Origin: an uncultured Bacteroidales bacterium
GTDB lineage: Bacteria; Bacteroidota; Bacteroidia; Bacteroidales; UBA932
NCBI GenBank assembly: GCA_949294195.1
Contig: CASFGK010000008.1
Span: forward strand, 164,658 to 228,657
DNA: 64,000 nucleotides
Reading direction: 5' to 3'
The position numbers were made by a program, and so were the translations under genes. The notes under the pieces were generated by a model. The model saw only the letters and a program-made list of their open reading frames with translations, was not told the DNA's origin and ran no database searches. Of this stretch, positions 26,811-36,839 are shown one piece after another. The stretch's first letter is position 1, and the number at the start of each line of letters is the position of its first letter.

Positions 26811-29141
26811 ATGAAAATTACCAGATTGATTATCCTATCCATGGCCGTTCTTGCCGCTGCGGGGTGCTCGGGGCAGGCAACTGACGGATTTTCTCCGGCA
26901 TCGTATGTCAATCCGTTCATAGGAGCAAGCACCAGTGTCGGTGATGCCGGTGTCTATCACGGACTCGGGAAGACTTTTCCCGGTGCAACGGTTCCGTACG
27001 GTATGGTGCAGGTGAGCCCGAATACCATCACGGGCGGCGACAATGCGAGCGGCTACAGTTACGAGCACAAGACAATAGAAGGTTTTGCGTTTACCCAGAT
27101 GAGCGGAGTCGGCTGGTTCGGTGATCTCGGGAATTTCCTTGTCATGCCTACGACCGGCAAGCTGAAGACGGTTGCCGGGAAAGAAGACGGCAGCATATCC
27201 GGCTGGCGTTCGGCGTATGACAAGAACACGGAGACTGCCAGAGCAGGATACTATATGGCCGAACTGACTGATTACGGTATAAAGGTGGAAAGTTCCGCGA
27301 CTCCTCACTGCGGGATTCTCCGGATGACTTATCCTGAAAACAGTTGTTCAAGGATACAGATCGACCTGGCAAGAAGAGTCGGCGGAACATCGGAGTCCCA
27401 GTATGTCAAAGTACTTGATGACAGGACCATTACCGGATGGATGAAATGTACCCCGGAAACAGGAGGATGGGGCAACGGTGACGGCAATGCCCGGTATACG
27501 GTGTATTTTTATGCCGAGTTCAGCCGTCCTCTTGACGACTACGGCTTCTGGAGTGCCGATATTCCTTCCGACTGGGTACGTAAAAAGGACGAAGTCGTGA
27601 GCCTGCCTTACCTGCGGCGCGTAAGCCAGTCCGAAATAATAAGGAATGTCCCTGAAATGCAGGGGAAGCACATAGGCTTTTTCACGGAATTTCCGACTGA
27701 AGAAAACGAACAGGTGACACTCAAGGTCGGAATTTCGTTTGTGGACATGGACGGAGCAAGGAAAAATTTCGAAGCGGAAATCAGAGACAGGGATTTCGAT
27801 CAGGTCTGTCAGGATGCTTTCGGAATGTGGAATGAGGAGTTGGGCCGGATAAAGGTTTCCGGAGGTTCGGAGCAGGACAGGACAGTCTTCTATACAGCCC
27901 TTTACCACTCTCTGATAGATCCGAGAATCTATACGGATACGGACGGAAGATATGTCGGCGGAGACTACAGGATCCATCAGACGGACGGGACGTTTGTCAA
28001 GAGGACGATTTTCAGCGGATGGGACACTTTCCGCAGCCTGATGCCTCTCCAGACCATTATCAATCCTGATGTGGTGAACGATCTTGTGAATTCTCTTGTC
28101 ACTATGGCAGACCAGAGCGGAAGGGAATATTTCGAGAGATGGGAATTCCTCAATTCGTATTCCGGATGCATGATCGGCAATCCGGCGCTGTCAGTCCTTG
28201 CCGATGCTTATGTAAAGGGTATAAGGGGATATGATGTGCAGAAAGCGTATGAATATGCTGTCAACAGTTCAGGAAAGTTCGGCAACTGGCCTCTGGGATG
28301 GACTCCTGGCGGACTGTGCATTTCCCAGACTCTGGAATACGGCTACTTCGACTGGTGTGTGGCGGTGCTTGCGGAGCAGCTCGGCAAAACAAGTGATGCA
28401 GAACGCTTCAGGCAGCAGGGCCAGGCATACAGGAACATATTCGATGCGGGGAAAGGATGGTTCAGGCCGCGTAATGAAGACGGCAGCTGGGCGGAATGGC
28501 CTGAAAATGCCAGAACTACCGAGTGGTATGGCTGTATCGAGTGCAATCCTTACCAGCAGGGATGGTTCGTGCCTCATGATGTAGACGGGATGGTGGAGCT
28601 GATGGGCGGCAGGGAAAAAGTGTTGGCTGATCTGGACAGCTTGTTTGAAAAGACTCCGTCAGACATGATGTGGAACCAGTATTACAACCATGCAAACGAG
28701 CCGGTACACTTCGTGCCGTTCCTTTTCAACCGTCTCGGAGAGCCGTGGAAGACACAGAAATGGACGCGTTTCATCTGTTCGCATGCCTATGCTGACGGAG
28801 TGAACGGCCTTGTGGGAAATGACGATGCCGGCCAGATGTCTGCCTGGTATGTTCTGGCCGCTTCCGGCATCCATCCGTCCTGTCCCGGTGATACAAGGAT
28901 GGAGATAACAAGTCCTGTGTTCGACAGGGTGGAGTTCGCTCTTGACGGGAATTATGCGTCAGGAAAGAAATTTACCGTCATAGCGCATGACAACAGTCCG
29001 GAAAACATCTACATCCGCAAGGCTCTTCTGGACGGAGAACCGCTGGATGTGCCGTATATAGATTTTGAAGACATAAAGGCTGGGAAAACCCTTGAACTGT
29101 ATATGGGAAACGCTCCTGTACGGTTTTCGGAAATGAAATAA
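26811..29141 (+). CDS. Glycoside hydrolase family 92 lipoprotein
   Basis: This is a 776-residue GH92 with the lipobox LAAAGC (Cys19), so it is membrane-anchored, unlike the first GH92 of the operon. The opening ASYVNPFIGASTSVGD...FPGATVPYGMVQVSP is classic, as are GFAFTQMSGVGWFGDLGN, FSGWDTFRSLMPLQ and GNDDAGQMSAWYVLA. The intact family signatures indicate an active Ca2+-dependent exo-alpha-mannosidase. The two GH92 enzymes differ clearly in sequence, which suggests different linkages or positions in the glycan. It sits 44 bp before susC. Confidence 0.93.
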   Translation: MKITRLIILSMAVLAAAGCSGQATDGFSPASYVNPFIGASTSVGDAGVYHGLGKTFPGATVPYGMVQVSPNTITGGDNASGYSYEHKTIEGFAFTQMSGVGWFGDLGNFLVMPTTGKLKTVAGKEDGSISGWRSAYDKNTETARAGYYMAELTDYGIKVESSATPHCGILRMTYPENSCSRIQIDLARRVGGTSESQYVKVLDDRTITGWMKCTPETGGWGNGDGNARYTVYFYAEFSRPLDDYGFWSADIPSDWVRKKDEVVSLPYLRRVSQSEIIRNVPEMQGKHIGFFTEFPTEENEQVTLKVGISFVDMDGARKNFEAEIRDRDFDQVCQDAFGMWNEELGRIKVSGGSEQDRTVFYTALYHSLIDPRIYTDTDGRYVGGDYRIHQTDGTFVKRTIFSGWDTFRSLMPLQTIINPDVVNDLVNSLVTMADQSGREYFERWEFLNSYSGCMIGNPALSVLADAYVKGIRGYDVQKAYEYAVNSSGKFGNWPLGWTPGGLCISQTLEYGYFDWCVAVLAEQLGKTSDAERFRQQGQAYRNIFDAGKGWFRPRNEDGSWAEWPENARTTEWYGCIECNPYQQGWFVPHDVDGMVELMGGREKVLADLDSLFEKTPSDMMWNQYYNHANEPVHFVPFLFNRLGEPWKTQKWTRFICSHAYADGVNGLVGNDDAGQMSAWYVLAASGIHPSCPGDTRMEITSPVFDRVEFALDGNYASGKKFTVIAHDNSPENIYIRKALLDGEPLDVPYIDFEDIKAGKTLELYMGNAPVRFSEMK

Positions 29142-29185
29142 ACGAGCGACTTAACGCCAATCATTAATAACTTACTAATTATCAG

Positions 29186-32100
29186 ATGAAACTATCAGGT
29201 TTAAAGAAACTGTCAGGCCTTTTGGCGGCGGCATTGCTGCTGGCTGCGCCTGTGTTTGATCTGTCTGCCCAGGAGTCGGGAAGGGTCTCAGGATCCGTGA
29301 CCGACGAGACGGGCGGACCGCTTCCGGGAGTGGTCGTCATGGTAAAAGGGACGACCAACGGTACTACAACTGACCAGAACGGTGAATTCTCCTTCAGCAT
29401 CCCGCAGGGGGGGGCAGATACTGTTCTTGAATTTTCATGCTTGGGAATGGAGACAGTCGAAATACCTGTCGGCCAAAGGACTATTTTCAATGTCACCATG
29501 TACACATCATCTATCGGACTTGATGAAGCAGTCGCGATAGGTTACGGTACAATGCTGCGGAGGGACATATCTTCTGCGGTGTCTTCCGTAGAAAGCGATG
29601 CCTTGAACGAAAGGGCTACTTCTCTGAATATCATGCAGAGTCTTGCCGGCAAGGTAGCCGGTGTGCGAAGCGCTTCATTCTCAGGACGTCCTGGAGGTAC
29701 TACATCTATCCAGATCCGAGGTATGGGCTCTATCAACGCAGGGGCGGACCCTATCTATGTGATGGACGGCATCGTGGACATCGACCCGTCTCTGATCAAT
29801 CCTGCGGATATCGAATCCATCGAGGTGTTGAAGGATGCGGCGGCTACCGCAATGTACGGAGCGAAAGGTGCGAACGGTGTCATCCTCGTCACCACCAAGG
29901 CCGGAAAGAAAGGGCAGGGGACAGTCTCTTATGACGGAAGCGTCGGAGTCAGCATGCTGAACCGAAGGCTTGACCTTCTTGATGCGAACGGCTATATGGA
30001 ACTCCAGAGGCGCGCCTATGCCTACAGCGGAGCCACCATGCCCCATCTTACAACTCCGATGGAGAACTTGTTCTACTATCAGAAAGACGCATCCGGCAAC
30101 TATGCCTATGATGACAACGGTCTTCTCATCGCCTCTCCGAAATACAACACCGACTGGCAGAAGGTCATGACTCAGAATGCACTTGTTAATGACCACTCCC
30201 TGTCATTCACTTCAGGCGGAGAAAAGACATCCATTTACGCCAGCATTTCATATCAGGATGTGGAAGGTCTTCTCAGAGGGACATACTCAAACCGTCTCAA
30301 CGGGACCATCAACGTCAAGTCCCAGATTACGGACTGGCTTGATATTCAGGCTGTAGCTACAGGCGGCTCCACATCGGCAAATAACTCCGACAGCGAGAAC
30401 GGCATGGGCCAGGGCGCTCTCCGAAACATGATGGAAATGCCGCCTATCGTGCCTGTAAAATATGAGGACGGGACATGGGGAAGAAAACATGATTACCCTC
30501 TCGGTGAAGAGGCCGAGAACCCTCTCAGACTTATGGAGAATGTATTCAATATCCAGAAGAACAACTACTTCGTGATGAGCCTTACTGCCAACATGAAGCT
30601 TTACAAGGACCTTACCCTCACAGTCAAGGGCGACTACCAGATGAACAACGGCAAGAATATCAGCTATGCGATGGAGAAGGATATGGTCCAGACTACCGAA
30701 TCCAACAACGGTTATGCAACCATCGGATATTCAGATACAAAGAACTGGTCGAACGAGGACTATATCACATGGTCTCCTACATTCTTCGACGGCAAGCTGA
30801 GGTCTTCTTTCGTGTTGGGAGCCAGCTGGTACTATGAGCACAGCGAGAGTGCCACGGCAGGAGCGGAAGATTTCTTTGACGGTTCGTTCGACTATCACAA
30901 CCTCGGAGCCGGATCAAAGGTCCAGAATCCTAGCTCGGGCATGAGTCAGGTAACCATGAATTCATACTATTTCAGGATGAACCATACATTCATGGACAGG
31001 TATATGCTCGGATTCACATTCCGTGCTGACGGGTCATCCAACTTCGGAGCCAACAACAAATTCGGTTTCTTCCCTTCAGGTTCTGCAGCATGGCTCATTT
31101 CCGAAGAGCCTTTCTTCGAGCCGGCAAAAAGGTATTTGAGCAATCTTAAACTCCGTGTCAGCTACGGTTCGGTAGGTAATGCTTCCATTCCTACGTATCA
31201 GACCATGTCCCAATATGCTACGGGGACAAACTATTTTGCAGGCCAGCCGAATACGTATGTGGTTCTGAATACCATGGGTAACGCGGATCTGAAATGGGAG
31301 ACATCCACGCAGTTGAATGTCGGTCTGGACATTGCCCTGTTTAATGACCGTATCGAACTGATGGCGGATTACTACAACAAGGTAACTACTGACCTTCTGT
31401 TCCAGAAACAGGTTCCTTATACTACAGGTTATTCCATGACATGGACCAATCTCGGTAAGATCAGGAATACCGGAGTCGAACTCACATTGACTTCCCACAA
31501 TATCAACAACAGGAACTTCCAGTGGGATACCGACCTCATTTTCGCGACCAACAAGATAATCGTTGTCGATATCAACGGCGAGACTATCGATCTTGGCAAC
31601 AACTGCCGTGCAGTGGAAGGCATGCCATGGGGTTCGTACTTCGTTCTGAACCGTCTCGGAACCTGGGGCCTTGACGAAGTGGAAGAAGCTGCCAAATACG
31701 GCAAGAAGCCGGGCGACCTGAAATTCGAGGATGTGAACCATGACTATGTCATTGATGACAACGACCGTCAGTACATGGGCTCCGGTACCCCTAAGGGCGA
31801 GATTTCCATGGTGAACACCCTTTCATGGAAGGGATTCACTTTCATGCTTGACCTCAACTGCCAGTACGGCGCTACCGTGATGAATATCACCACTACCATG
31901 ATGGAGAACCGCCAGCTCTACGCGAATTCCCCTACATCGGTACTCGATGCGTGGACTCCGGAAAACCAGAACTCCATGATAGCTGCTGTCCGCAGGCCTT
32001 CGGATACATTCTGGGGAGAGAACGAGAAGGACTCAAGGATGCTGTACAACGGTACTTTCCTGCGTATCCGCAACATCATGCTTTCGTATGACTTCAAGCA

Positions 32101-32299
32101 TTCAGTGCTGAAAAACAGCAAGTTCGTCAAAGGTCTGAGCCTCGGGGTGACAGTCGAGAACCCTTATATTTTCACCTCTTATCCCGGATATGACCCTGAA
32201 GTGGGAGCATTCGGAAACGTGAAGACAGGTTCAGGTATCGACTACTATTCATATCCGAGACCTACTACCGTTTCGGCAAAAGTTAAAGTTACATTCTAA
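29186..32299 (+). CDS. SusC-family TonB-dependent outer-membrane transporter
   Basis: This 1037-residue receptor has a signal peptide ending LSA-QE. A carboxypeptidase-D-like regulatory domain follows (about 32-105, GSVTDETGGPLPGVVVMVKG), then the plug (about 115-225, IQIRGMGSIN...PIYVMDGI, IEVLKDAAATAMYGAKGANG) and the 22-strand barrel ending in ...TVSAKVKVTF. SusC proteins import oligosaccharides across the outer membrane with TonB energy and are lidded by SusD. Its SusD partner starts 6 bp downstream. A run of eight G bases lies in codons 74-76 and could make the gene prone to slippage. Confidence 0.97.
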   Translation: MKLSGLKKLSGLLAAALLLAAPVFDLSAQESGRVSGSVTDETGGPLPGVVVMVKGTTNGTTTDQNGEFSFSIPQGGADTVLEFSCLGMETVEIPVGQRTIFNVTMYTSSIGLDEAVAIGYGTMLRRDISSAVSSVESDALNERATSLNIMQSLAGKVAGVRSASFSGRPGGTTSIQIRGMGSINAGADPIYVMDGIVDIDPSLINPADIESIEVLKDAAATAMYGAKGANGVILVTTKAGKKGQGTVSYDGSVGVSMLNRRLDLLDANGYMELQRRAYAYSGATMPHLTTPMENLFYYQKDASGNYAYDDNGLLIASPKYNTDWQKVMTQNALVNDHSLSFTSGGEKTSIYASISYQDVEGLLRGTYSNRLNGTINVKSQITDWLDIQAVATGGSTSANNSDSENGMGQGALRNMMEMPPIVPVKYEDGTWGRKHDYPLGEEAENPLRLMENVFNIQKNNYFVMSLTANMKLYKDLTLTVKGDYQMNNGKNISYAMEKDMVQTTESNNGYATIGYSDTKNWSNEDYITWSPTFFDGKLRSSFVLGASWYYEHSESATAGAEDFFDGSFDYHNLGAGSKVQNPSSGMSQVTMNSYYFRMNHTFMDRYMLGFTFRADGSSNFGANNKFGFFPSGSAAWLISEEPFFEPAKRYLSNLKLRVSYGSVGNASIPTYQTMSQYATGTNYFAGQPNTYVVLNTMGNADLKWETSTQLNVGLDIALFNDRIELMADYYNKVTTDLLFQKQVPYTTGYSMTWTNLGKIRNTGVELTLTSHNINNRNFQWDTDLIFATNKIIVVDINGETIDLGNNCRAVEGMPWGSYFVLNRLGTWGLDEVEEAAKYGKKPGDLKFEDVNHDYVIDDNDRQYMGSGTPKGEISMVNTLSWKGFTFMLDLNCQYGATVMNITTTMMENRQLYANSPTSVLDAWTPENQNSMIAAVRRPSDTFWGENEKDSRMLYNGTFLRIRNIMLSYDFKHSVLKNSKFVKGLSLGVTVENPYIFTSYPGYDPEVGAFGNVKTGSGIDYYSYPRPTTVSAKVKVTF
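29407..29414 (+). repeat. G8 homopolymer in the susC coding region
   Basis: Eight consecutive G residues lie within codons Gln74-Gly75-Gly76-Ala77, in the regulatory domain before the plug. The length seen keeps the frame open. Loss or gain of one base would end the protein before the barrel. Confidence 0.9.
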
Positions 32300-32305
32300 T
32301 CGGAG

Positions 32306-33829
32306 ATGAAAGAAATGAGAAAGACAATATTGACAATATTCAGTGCGGCGGCAGCCCTGACTGCTACTTCATGCATGGATTTTCTGAAAGAAGATCCGAA
32401 GACATTCCTTTCACCGGATACATATTTCACGACCGAGGCCCAGATGACAGCAGCGGTTACCGGACTGTACGCGTACCTTGACGATATTTTTGACGGAGAC
32501 GTCGAAGTCGGTACCCAAAGGTTCATTTTCATGGAATACATGACCGGATATGGGGAGAGGAAAAGATCTGCGGGCGGCATATATACTGTAGACCAGCCCA
32601 AGCTTCTTACTGTTACCGAAGAAAACACCAACCTGGAAGCTCTTTGGAAAACGGCTTATACAGCCATTGAAAATGCCAATGTGGCAATTGCCGGCATAAC
32701 ATCATCCAAAGCGAAAGTCAGCGAGAATACAAGGAACAATCTTCTCGGCCAGTCCTATTTCATGAGAGCGTACCACTATTTCAATCTGGTGAGACTCTGG
32801 GGAGAAGTGCCTTTGAAGACCGAACCTACTACGGATATGTCCAATACGGCCATTCCTCTGACATCGATTCAGGGAGTATATGACCAGATCGTGTCCGACC
32901 TTACTGCAGCTGAAAGCCTCATCGGCTCCACATGGACGAGCTCTGAAGGATATGTAGCTCTGGCTGCAGTGAAATCCCTGCTTGCAAAAGTCTATATTAC
33001 CATGGCCGGATATCCGCTCCAGCTCGGAACGGAGTACTATACTCTTGCCTACAACAAGGCCAAGGAAGTATATGACGGAGCGGGAATTTCCCTCTACGGC
33101 TCCTATGAGGAGATGAGGAATGCCGGATATGCCTGCGGAGGAGAAAATATCCTTACCATAGAGAGGGAGGCGGACAAGGCCAGCTCTCCTGTACACAGTG
33201 CATTGCTCCCGTATCCGGAGCTTGCGAACATATCGCAGAATTCAGCCTACGGCGGAGCTATTGCGCCTACGCTTGAGTTCTACAATTCATATTCTGATGA
33301 AGATCTGAGAAAGGCCGACTTCGGATATTATACGCAGAACTACAATGCTCTTGACGGAAGCGGGGCCCTGGTGGCAGCTGATGCTCCATATATCTACAAA
33401 TACTGGGATCAGTCCGCAGCCAACAATGCAGGAAAGTCAGCTATGGGGTATCCTCTTATCAGGTATGCGGACGTGCTCCTGCTTATGGCCGAAGCCAAAG
33501 TCCGGGCTGACGGCGGCAGCACTTCGGATGCGGCAGCAATAGATGCCTACACCAAAGTACGTTCACGTGCCGTTCCGGGAGAAGCTGCTCCGGCAAGCCT
33601 TGATTTCAATACCGTTTACAAGGAGCGTATCTGGGAACTCTGCTTCGAGACGCAGACATGGTATGACATGCTGCGTACTCGCAAAGCTCTCAATACCGCC
33701 AACGGACAGGTCGTGGACCTCATCGGGTACCAGACTCCGGGACATGAGGCTCCGTTCGAGGAGAGCGATCTGCTGTTCCCTTATCCGCTTCGTGACAAGA
33801 GGCTCAACCCTAACCTTGTTAGAAATTAG
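32306..33829 (+). CDS. SusD/RagB-family surface glycan-binding lipoprotein
   Basis: This 507-residue lipoprotein (lipobox LTATSC, then MDFLKEDP) has the SusD layout. An N-terminal TPR-like part includes YFTTEAQMTAAVTGLYAYLDD and LLGQSYFMRAYHYFNLVRLWGEVPL. The C-terminal RagB domain includes YPLIRYADVLLLMAEAKVRA and the ending FPYPLRDKRLNPNLVRN. SusD lipoproteins form a hinged lid on SusC and present the glycan. Either Met1 or Met4 could be the start. It is directly behind susC, as expected. Confidence 0.97.
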   Translation: MKEMRKTILTIFSAAAALTATSCMDFLKEDPKTFLSPDTYFTTEAQMTAAVTGLYAYLDDIFDGDVEVGTQRFIFMEYMTGYGERKRSAGGIYTVDQPKLLTVTEENTNLEALWKTAYTAIENANVAIAGITSSKAKVSENTRNNLLGQSYFMRAYHYFNLVRLWGEVPLKTEPTTDMSNTAIPLTSIQGVYDQIVSDLTAAESLIGSTWTSSEGYVALAAVKSLLAKVYITMAGYPLQLGTEYYTLAYNKAKEVYDGAGISLYGSYEEMRNAGYACGGENILTIEREADKASSPVHSALLPYPELANISQNSAYGGAIAPTLEFYNSYSDEDLRKADFGYYTQNYNALDGSGALVAADAPYIYKYWDQSAANNAGKSAMGYPLIRYADVLLLMAEAKVRADGGSTSDAAAIDAYTKVRSRAVPGEAAPASLDFNTVYKERIWELCFETQTWYDMLRTRKALNTANGQVVDLIGYQTPGHEAPFEESDLLFPYPLRDKRLNPNLVRN

Positions 33830-33859
33830 GCTGATTATATGACCATAATTCAGAATATC

Positions 33860-35302
33860 ATGAACAGAAAGCTCTCTCTGCTGTGCATGCCTGCTCTGGC
33901 TTCTGTGGCTGTGCAGTCATGCTCGGGAGCCTCGGATACTGGCAAACTGGACAATCCGTTCGGGGAAGAAACCGGCAAGCCTGCCGTTGAGGCGGAGTAT
34001 ACTTCATGTGCGGATACGGTTTTCCTTTCCTGGAAACTGGTGGAAGATGTCGATTTCGACAGCTATGCCATTTCTGACCAGTACGGGAAGAACAGTCTGG
34101 CTCTGCCGAAAGACAGGACGGAATGTTTCCTTACCCATATTCCGTACAATGAACGGGTGAACATTGCCGTTTCCCTTCTTTCCGGGGATGAAGTCGTAAA
34201 CACCACTTCGGTCCCTGTACAGATCGATGGTCTTGACCCTGTCATCGCATCGGAGATAATCCCGGACAAGGGAAGCGTAGTGGAGGGAGACGGAATGTAC
34301 TCGATAGATCTCGGTGACGGCCGGAGCATTTTCCTGATGGGGGATTCCTATATAGGGGAAGTTTCAGGTAACAGGAGAGTCAGCGGTGACCACATGTACA
34401 GGAACACATATTCCGTATACGATCACAAGTCGCGGACATCGCGTGCAATCGCGGAGGTGAACGGTCCGAACACATCGGCGGCAGTTCCTCCGGGCGTGAC
34501 TGACGAAGGTAGCCGCTGGTACTGGCCGGGACACGGATTTACAGTCGGGGACAACCTGTATGTTTTCCAGCAGGTGATGTTTTCCGGTGACGGTCCTTCC
34601 GGATGGAATTTCTATTATGACGAAACCCATATCCTGCAGTACAGTCTTCCGGATATTCCCGTGAAGCCGGTCAGGACAGGTCCGATACCGTTTAGCGACA
34701 ACCCTCCTCTGACTCCGTCTCCGGAGACACCTCTCATCCATTTCGGTGCCGCAGCGCTGAACGATCTTGACGGAACAGGGTATCTGTATATTTATGCCCA
34801 GACCGACCTGGTGAATGATCTTGCTCCGGTGACTGAGGTGTACATCGCCAGAACCACCGAGGAAAATCTTTTCACATTCTGGGAATACTTCAACGGCAAC
34901 ACATGGAGTGCAGACCAGAATTCCGTGAAAGCGCTCGGCGGCCTGAGTTCGGTGCCGGTATCTTCACAGTTCAACGTGTTCAAACTTGACGGACAGTATG
35001 TCCTGATTGCGCAGAACAAGGCATGGAACAGCGGCGAGATCTATACCTTTACCTCAAGCACTCCTTGGGGACCGTGGGGGAACAGGAAGCTGATCTACAA
35101 GATTCCTGCACTTGAAGACCCGGACTGGTATACATACAACGCCATGGCTCATCCGCAGATAGAGAAGGACGGTATGATCCTCGTATCATACAACGTGAAT
35201 ACCAACCCATCTGACGGGAGCGGTCTCACGGAGCAGAAGAACAATGTCTACTGTTACCGTCCGAGATTCTTCTGGGTGGAGAAGGACATGATACTGAATT
35301 GA
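33860..35302 (+). CDS. Surface lipoprotein with DUF4185/DUF5005-like beta-propeller
   Basis: This 480-residue lipoprotein has the lipobox VAVQSC. A fibronectin-like segment follows (about 25-130, FLSWKLVEDVDFDSYAI). The rest is a five-bladed-propeller-like region (GDGRSIFLMGDSYIG, FHFGAAALNDLDGTGYLYIYA and SQFNVFKLDGQYVLIAQ), similar to DUF4185/DUF5005 proteins found in PULs. The fold resembles glycosidases of the GH43/GH130 type, but I cannot point to catalytic residues. It could be a surface glycan-binding protein or an uncharacterised hydrolase. The start was taken at ATG 33860, which puts a proper signal peptide first; the frame is open from 33839. Confidence 0.65.
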   Translation: MNRKLSLLCMPALASVAVQSCSGASDTGKLDNPFGEETGKPAVEAEYTSCADTVFLSWKLVEDVDFDSYAISDQYGKNSLALPKDRTECFLTHIPYNERVNIAVSLLSGDEVVNTTSVPVQIDGLDPVIASEIIPDKGSVVEGDGMYSIDLGDGRSIFLMGDSYIGEVSGNRRVSGDHMYRNTYSVYDHKSRTSRAIAEVNGPNTSAAVPPGVTDEGSRWYWPGHGFTVGDNLYVFQQVMFSGDGPSGWNFYYDETHILQYSLPDIPVKPVRTGPIPFSDNPPLTPSPETPLIHFGAAALNDLDGTGYLYIYAQTDLVNDLAPVTEVYIARTTEENLFTFWEYFNGNTWSADQNSVKALGGLSSVPVSSQFNVFKLDGQYVLIAQNKAWNSGEIYTFTSSTPWGPWGNRKLIYKIPALEDPDWYTYNAMAHPQIEKDGMILVSYNVNTNPSDGSGLTEQKNNVYCYRPRFFWVEKDMILN

Positions 35303-35325
35303 AAACCATAAAAGAAAAAAGTAAA

Positions 35326-35790
35326 ATGAAAAAATATCTATTGCTGCTGTTTGCAGCGTGCAGTCTTTCCATGATGTGGTCATGCAAGGAGGTTTCGAAC
35401 CAGATGGATCCGGACTATCCTGCAGACTATGATGTCAACTATGCCCTCAGGGAAGTACTTGAGGTGGATCCCGTCAATGTCAACGGTATTGACGTCTGCC
35501 CGTATTTCGACTTCTTCGATTCGTTCCGTTTTACAATACATTACAGGGAAGGCAGGATAGCCTCCTGTGAAGTGACAAACGGCGACATACCGTTCTCTCC
35601 GTTCTCTTTCGCTGTCCCTGAAGGTGAAGTGGAGTGCTATTTCGATACGGAGAGGCTTCCGAACGCCATCCGTCTTAAAAGCACCGATGAGGTCATTGCA
35701 TATTATTCGACAGGAGAGTTCCATATGTCTTTCCAGCTCGACTGCAAGGACATAACCTACGAGTACTATTTCAAGGAAATTGCAGAATAG
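35326..35790 (+). CDS. Small PUL lipoprotein of unknown function
   Basis: This 154-residue lipoprotein has a signal peptide and lipobox ...SMMWSC. The mature part is acidic and rich in aromatic residues (DFFDSFRFTIHYREG, ITYEYYFKEI) with alternating hydrophobic residues that suggest a beta-sandwich. I do not recognise a family. It lies between the propeller lipoprotein and the DUF4961-like lipoprotein, the usual place of surface glycan-binding accessory proteins in PULs. An upstream in-frame ATG at 35299 would overlap the previous gene and spoil the signal peptide, so 35326 is preferred. Confidence 0.7.
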   Translation: MKKYLLLLFAACSLSMMWSCKEVSNQMDPDYPADYDVNYALREVLEVDPVNVNGIDVCPYFDFFDSFRFTIHYREGRIASCEVTNGDIPFSPFSFAVPEGEVECYFDTERLPNAIRLKSTDEVIAYYSTGEFHMSFQLDCKDITYEYYFKEIAE

Positions 35791-35827
35791 TCGCTTGATA
35801 CTGTAATAAATTAAAGGACATTAAGAT

Positions 35828-36826
35828 ATGAAACTACTGAAAAAATACAAGATAGCCGGAATTCTGGCCGCTGCGGCAGCTGTCATCATAGCGGCTTGCG
35901 AGATGGTCATCGAGGAGATTAATTTTCCTGAAGACGCGAAGGTCAATTCCGAGATAACCTTTACTGTAAAGCTCAAGCTTGTGACGGAGACAGATGACAA
36001 CTCGAATATGGTGTTCGCCCTTCTTGCCCCTAAGTCATGGGATATCAAGAACAATGCAAAGCTTACCCTTACCACTGAGGGCTATGCTGCCCAGGGATAT
36101 GCCGAAGTTGTGGACGAGCCGATGTCTCTCATCCCTGATTCAGAAACGGAGAAATCCACAGCGCTTTCCTATCCTGCTGCATATCAGAGCAAGATAGGGG
36201 TGATGGGGAACACAGGTCCTGTAGAGTGGACTGTTTTCAAATCCGCTTCTGTCTTCCATATCAATGACAAGGTAAGTACCGCTCCGATTTACGGTACGGT
36301 AACCATTACCCTGACTACAGGTCCGGATCCTATCAAGTTCTTCCTCGGCTGCGGATTCTGCGGTACAACATGGGGTCTTGATTCAGAGAGCGGCGAAGGC
36401 CGTTATACTCCTAACGAGACGGCAAAGATCGTTACTGTATATGGAGAAGAGGGGCAGCCTGTGCTTGACTATACTACTGTAGCTGCCGTTTCCACCACTC
36501 CGTCTACATTCAGATACGGTGATATATTTTCTGTCAACTACGAGACAGCCGGGACCGGACTTGAAGGAGAAAAGACCGTGTATATGTGCGGCAAGGCTGT
36601 ACTTGCCGACGGGACAGAAAAAGTGATGGAAGAGAAGACAGACAAGGCTCTTATGGAATATTCCGGAGAGACTACTTGCTTCAGGTATATCTACCCTAGG
36701 GACTTTTTCGGACTTCCTGCTGATGCTGAGATTTCGGAAATCTATGTATGGTTTACCAATGCAGACGGTTCGGTGGTCTCCAAAGCGGGAGAAGACGGCA
36801 CTTTGCTCAGCCAGGCTGCCGAATAG
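35828..36826 (+). CDS. DUF4961-like PUL lipoprotein
   Basis: This 332-residue lipoprotein has the lipobox AVIIAAC. Its beta-rich mature region opens EEINFPEDAKVNSEITFTV and includes FALLAPKSWDI and FFLGCGFCGTTWG. This resembles DUF4961 proteins that occur behind SusC/SusD pairs; the family name is recalled rather than tested. It is probably a surface-exposed glycan-binding or accessory protein. It is the last gene of the operon and is followed by the hairpin at 36872. Confidence 0.65.
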   Translation: MKLLKKYKIAGILAAAAAVIIAACEMVIEEINFPEDAKVNSEITFTVKLKLVTETDDNSNMVFALLAPKSWDIKNNAKLTLTTEGYAAQGYAEVVDEPMSLIPDSETEKSTALSYPAAYQSKIGVMGNTGPVEWTVFKSASVFHINDKVSTAPIYGTVTITLTTGPDPIKFFLGCGFCGTTWGLDSESGEGRYTPNETAKIVTVYGEEGQPVLDYTTVAAVSTTPSTFRYGDIFSVNYETAGTGLEGEKTVYMCGKAVLADGTEKVMEEKTDKALMEYSGETTCFRYIYPRDFFGLPADAEISEIYVWFTNADGSVVSKAGEDGTLLSQAAE

Positions 36827-36839
36827 TACCGGTGAAGAC

